This document shows positions 59,207-64,000 of a DNA stretch of 64,000 nt, piece by piece. Below the pieces are notes generated by a model. The model had not been told where the DNA came from. It was given only the letters and a program-made list of their open reading frames with translations, and searched no databases. The translations under genes were made by a program, and so were the position numbers. Every line of letters starts with the position of its first letter. Within the stretch, counting starts at the first letter, position 1. The DNA is from Enterobacter cloacae subsp. cloacae ATCC 13047 (GTDB lineage: Bacteria > Pseudomonadota > Gammaproteobacteria > Enterobacterales > Enterobacteriaceae). Location of the stretch: NCBI RefSeq assembly GCF_000025565.1, contig NC_014121.1:3472001-3536000 (forward strand), written 5' to 3'.

Positions 59207-59229
59207 ACATACATACGCAGGAGAAGGGA

Positions 59230-59313
59230 ATGAAAATATTATTGTGGGTCATTTTAATTATATTTCTGATAGGACTGCTGGTGGTAACGGGTGTGTTCAA
59301 GATGATTTTCTGA
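59230..59313 (+). CDS. yohP: Small membrane protein YohP
   Basis: 27 aa with GAAGGGA 4 nt before ATG 59230. It begins MKILLWVILIIFLIGLLVV and ends TGVFKMIF, nearly identical to E. coli YohP, a single-TM protein inserted post-translationally by SecYEG/YidC in E. coli work. Position beside dusC is conserved. Function unknown. Confidence 0.92.
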   Translation: MKILLWVILIIFLIGLLVVTGVFKMIF

Positions 59314-59317
59314 TTTC

Positions 59318-59344
59318 TTTGCCCGGCACCGCGCCGGGCAAAGG
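59318..59344. terminator. Hairpin after yohP
   Basis: TTTGCCCGGC / GCCGGGCAAA stem with an ACCGC loop, 5 bp past yohP and 60 bp past the convergent dusC stop. No clear T-run after it on the + strand. Confidence 0.5.
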
Positions 59345-59403
59345 TCAACCAGCCCATGCGTCTGGTCCAGCGCTTCACAGCGATAATTGCGGTCACACGC
59401 TTA

Positions 59404-60336
59404 TTATTTTGCCTGGATCACCCGCGCAATATCCGCAGAAGTCTGTAATGTCCGAATCTCCTGAAATAACCCCAGCGCTTCATCGTACTCTTTGCGTAAA
59501 TAGCTGAGCCACTGTTTGATGCGCGCCACGTGATATAGCCCGGTGTCGCCCTGCTTTTCCAGACGGCTATATTTTTGCAGCAGCGTAACAACATCAGCCC
59601 ACGGCATACGCGGCTCGTTATATTTAATCACCCGGCTGAGGTTAGGCACATTCAATGCCCCGCGGCCGATCATCACCGCCTCGCAGCCGGTGGCTTTGAG
59701 ACAGGCCTGCGCGCTCTGGTAATCCCAGATTTCCCCGTTGGCGATCACCGGAATGCTGAGGCGTTTACGGATCTCACCAATTGCCTGCCAGTTAATGCGC
59801 TCGGCTTTGTAGCCATCTTCTTTGGTGCGGCCATGCACCACCAGTTCAGTAGCCCCGGCCTGCTGCACCGCATCGGCAATTTCAAACTGCCGCGCGTCGC
59901 TGTCCCAGCCCAGGCGCACTTTCACCGTCACCGGCAAATGAGCAGGCACGGCTTCACGCATCGCTTTCGCGCCACGGTAAATCAGCTCAGGATCTTTTAG
60001 CAGCGTCGCCCCGCCGCCGCTGCCGTTCACCAGCTTCGACGGGCAGCCACAGTTGAGATCAACCCCGTAAGAGCCCAGCTCGACGGCACGGGCGGCGTTC
60101 TCGGCCAGCCATTCAGGATACTGGCCCAGCAGCTGAATACGCACCAGCGTGCCGGAGGTAGTCCGGCTCTGACGGTGCAGCTCCGGGCAGAGTCTGTAGA
60201 ACGATTTTACCGGCAACAACATATCGACCACGCGCAAAAACTCCGTCACGCAGAGATCGTAATCGTTTACCTCGGTCAGAAGTTCGCGCACGAGGGAGTC
60301 GAGCACGCCTTCCATTGGGGCCAGTAAAACACGCAT
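59404..60336 (-). CDS. dusC: tRNA-dihydrouridine(16) synthase DusC
   Basis: 310 aa starting [23 protein letters not shown] 60336 is preferred to 60396 because the FMN-binding barrel starts at once. Catalytic Cys in [25 protein letters not shown]-binding [10 protein letters not shown] and ANGEIWDYQ, and IGRGALNVP near the end of the barrel. Reduces U16 of tRNA. Confidence 0.95.
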   Translation of the reverse strand: MRVLLAPMEGVLDSLVRELLTEVNDYDLCVTEFLRVVDMLLPVKSFYRLCPELHRQSRTTSGTLVRIQLLGQYPEWLAENAARAVELGSYGVDLNCGCPSKLVNGSGGGATLLKDPELIYRGAKAMREAVPAHLPVTVKVRLGWDSDARQFEIADAVQQAGATELVVHGRTKEDGYKAERINWQAIGEIRKRLSIPVIANGEIWDYQSAQACLKATGCEAVMIGRGALNVPNLSRVIKYNEPRMPWADVVTLLQKYSRLEKQGDTGLYHVARIKQWLSYLRKEYDEALGLFQEIRTLQTSADIARVIQAK

Positions 60337-60467
60337 AGCAGTACCTGTGAAAAAAGACGCGCTATAGTAATCGCTCTGTATGTATGTTGAAAGCACGACG
60401 TTCTATTCTGGAATGACGGGTATGCTTAAAATTCATGATGTGATCCATGGCACACTTTCGGGTTTAA

Positions 60468-61593
<1,126 letters not shown>

Positions 61594-61594
<1 letters not shown>

Positions 61595-61664
61595 AATTTG
61601 CGATGCGTCGCGCAAATTTCATTTTGTTTTCATAAGTTGCATACATAATGAGATATGGATCACA
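61594..61664 (+). promoter_or_regulatory. cdd control region with CRP and CytR-type sites
   Basis: CRP-like TGAGATATGGATCACA at 61649-61664 (TGAGA-N6-TCACA), a CytR-type GTTGCATA octamer at 61636-61643, and an inverted repeat AAATTTGCG / CGCAAATTT at 61594-61619 that may be the distal CRP site. The E. coli cdd promoter has two CRP sites with CytR between them, the same layout. Confidence 0.65.
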
Positions 61665-61723
61665 TATAAAGCCCCAGCGGCTCCGTACACTACCGATCCA
61701 TTAACCTTTATGAGGCAAACGCC

Positions 61724-62608
<885 letters not shown>

Positions 62609-62615
62609 TCCTTCT

Positions 62616-62641
62616 GGCGGGCAGACATGCCCGCCCGTTTT
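62616..62641 (+). terminator. Terminator after cdd
   Basis: GGCGGGCA / TGCCCGCC stem with GACA loop followed by CGTTTTG, 8 bp past the cdd stop. Confidence 0.8.
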
Positions 62642-62699
62642 GCTGAAAAAGCCTTCAGTTGATGCGCTGTTTCTTGCGCTAACCAGGCGGGTACAGTAG

Positions 62700-63455
<756 letters not shown>

Positions 63456-63471
63456 TGGCAGGAGCCAGGTT

Positions 63472-63750
63472 ATGCAAACAGATTATGTATTATTTACGGC
63501 TGCCGTAGAGATCGTCGGTTTCTGGTTGCTTTTCCAAAATTTCAGAGCCTGGAAAAAAGGTATCACTCACATCCGTTACTACCCTTTTTTTGGTGCCAGG
63601 AGACTTGAACCCATTTATCGTCGTGATGAACCAATAATTTTTTGCCTCATCCTGATATGGGAAACGTTGTTGATAGTTGGACTGATGGCAACGATGCTTT
63701 ATTGCACCTTGTGGTTATACCTTCACGAAATAGGCTTTTTGCACGAGTAA
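63472..63750 (+). CDS. Small two-TM membrane protein in the yeiS position
   Basis: 92 aa with two TM helices (about residues 4-22 and 57-80) and AGGAGCC before ATG 63472. It contains FRAWKKGI and RRLEPIYRRDEP, only loosely like E. coli YeiS (AWKGW...EPVY), which is shorter and sits in the same place after sanA. Either a strongly diverged YeiS or a different gene; lower GC than its neighbours. Confidence 0.6.
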   Translation: MQTDYVLFTAAVEIVGFWLLFQNFRAWKKGITHIRYYPFFGARRLEPIYRRDEPIIFCLILIWETLLIVGLMATMLYCTLWLYLHEIGFLHE

Positions 63751-63760
63751 ATATATATCC

Positions 63761-63804
63761 AAAAAAAACTCGTCGCAGCACAAACTACGACGAGCTTCTT
63801 TTTA
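63761..63804. terminator. Bidirectional terminator between yeiS position and mglC
   Basis: CTCGTCG / CGACGAG stem with a 12-nt loop, an A8 run before it and CTTCTTTTT after it, between the two convergent genes. On the minus strand the A8 reads as the T-run for the mgl operon. Confidence 0.85.
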
Positions 63805-63810
63805 CTTCTA

Positions 63811-64000
63811 TTACTTCTTACGCGCGTATTTCAGTGAGTCCAGCGCAACCGCGAAGATGATAATGGCGCCCTTGATGATGTACTGCCAGTACGGGTTCAC
63901 GCCGATGTAGGTCAGACCATAGTTGATGACCGTAAAGATGATCACACCGGTGACCACGCCGAGCACAGTACCCACACCGCCGCTGAAAGAGACCCCGCCC
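63811..64000 (-). CDS. mglC: Galactose/methyl-galactoside ABC permease MglC (3' end only)
   Basis: The last 62 or so codons of mglC, read on the minus strand: GVSFSGGVGTVLGVVTGVII, then NYGLTYIGVNPYWQYIIKGA and the end LDSLKYARKK. The rest (about 274 residues) lies beyond the window edge. MglC is the inner-membrane permease of the MglBAC galactose importer. Confidence 0.95.
   Translation of the reverse strand, partial: GGVSFSGGVGTVLGVVTGVIIFTVINYGLTYIGVNPYWQYIIKGAIIIFAVALDSLKYARKK

Overview
The window is a chromosomal segment of an enterobacterium, most likely the Enterobacter cloacae complex or a close relative such as Lelliottia or Leclercia. Genus is an inference from the high-GC codon use, the dat-ddc pair and near-E. 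coli protein sequences; nothing here fixes the species. Much of the order is that of E. coli K-12 between mdtB and mglC.

Left core (1-18970): the 3' part of mdtB, then mdtC-mdtD-baeS-baeR (RND efflux plus its envelope-stress two-component system), trhP (yegQ), the sRNA CyaR with its CRP-type promoter, a small DUF4177/YidD-like pair, yegS, fbaB, the yegT-yegU-yegV nucleoside-type cluster with its GntR regulator yegW, and thiM-thiD under a TPP riboswitch.

Accessory block (about 18970-36670), where E. coli has rcnR-rcnA: an AT-rich gene for an N-terminal PD-(D/E)XK nuclease fused to a NACHT NTPase (a probable anti-phage STAND protein). Its last 49 codons are cut off by an IS3-family (IS407-group type) element with clean ends and a 4-bp target duplication. 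Next come an unidentified ORF, a headless LacI-family fragment, dat-ddc (1,3-diaminopropane synthesis), a ScsD-like thioredoxin, a LysR regulator divergent from an adenine deaminase and NCS2 purine permease, and a wza-wzb-wzc set with no glycosyltransferases beside it.

Right core (37139-64000): rcnB, a GNAT protein, mrp, metG, yehS, btsR-btsS (pyruvate sensing), mlrA, the small gene yohO, the osmF-yehYXW ABC transporter, bglX, dld, a GNAT acetyltransferase, pbpG, yohC, yohD, yohF, an intact mdtQ-type outer-membrane factor, the small gene yohP, dusC, yohJ-yohK, cdd with CRP/CytR sites, sanA, a small membrane protein in the yeiS position, and the 3' end of mglC. Two kinds of intergenic palindromic repeat are scattered through the core. 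The most notable items are the IS-broken nuclease-NACHT gene, the orphan wza-wzb-wzc set and the DUF4177-YidD pair.
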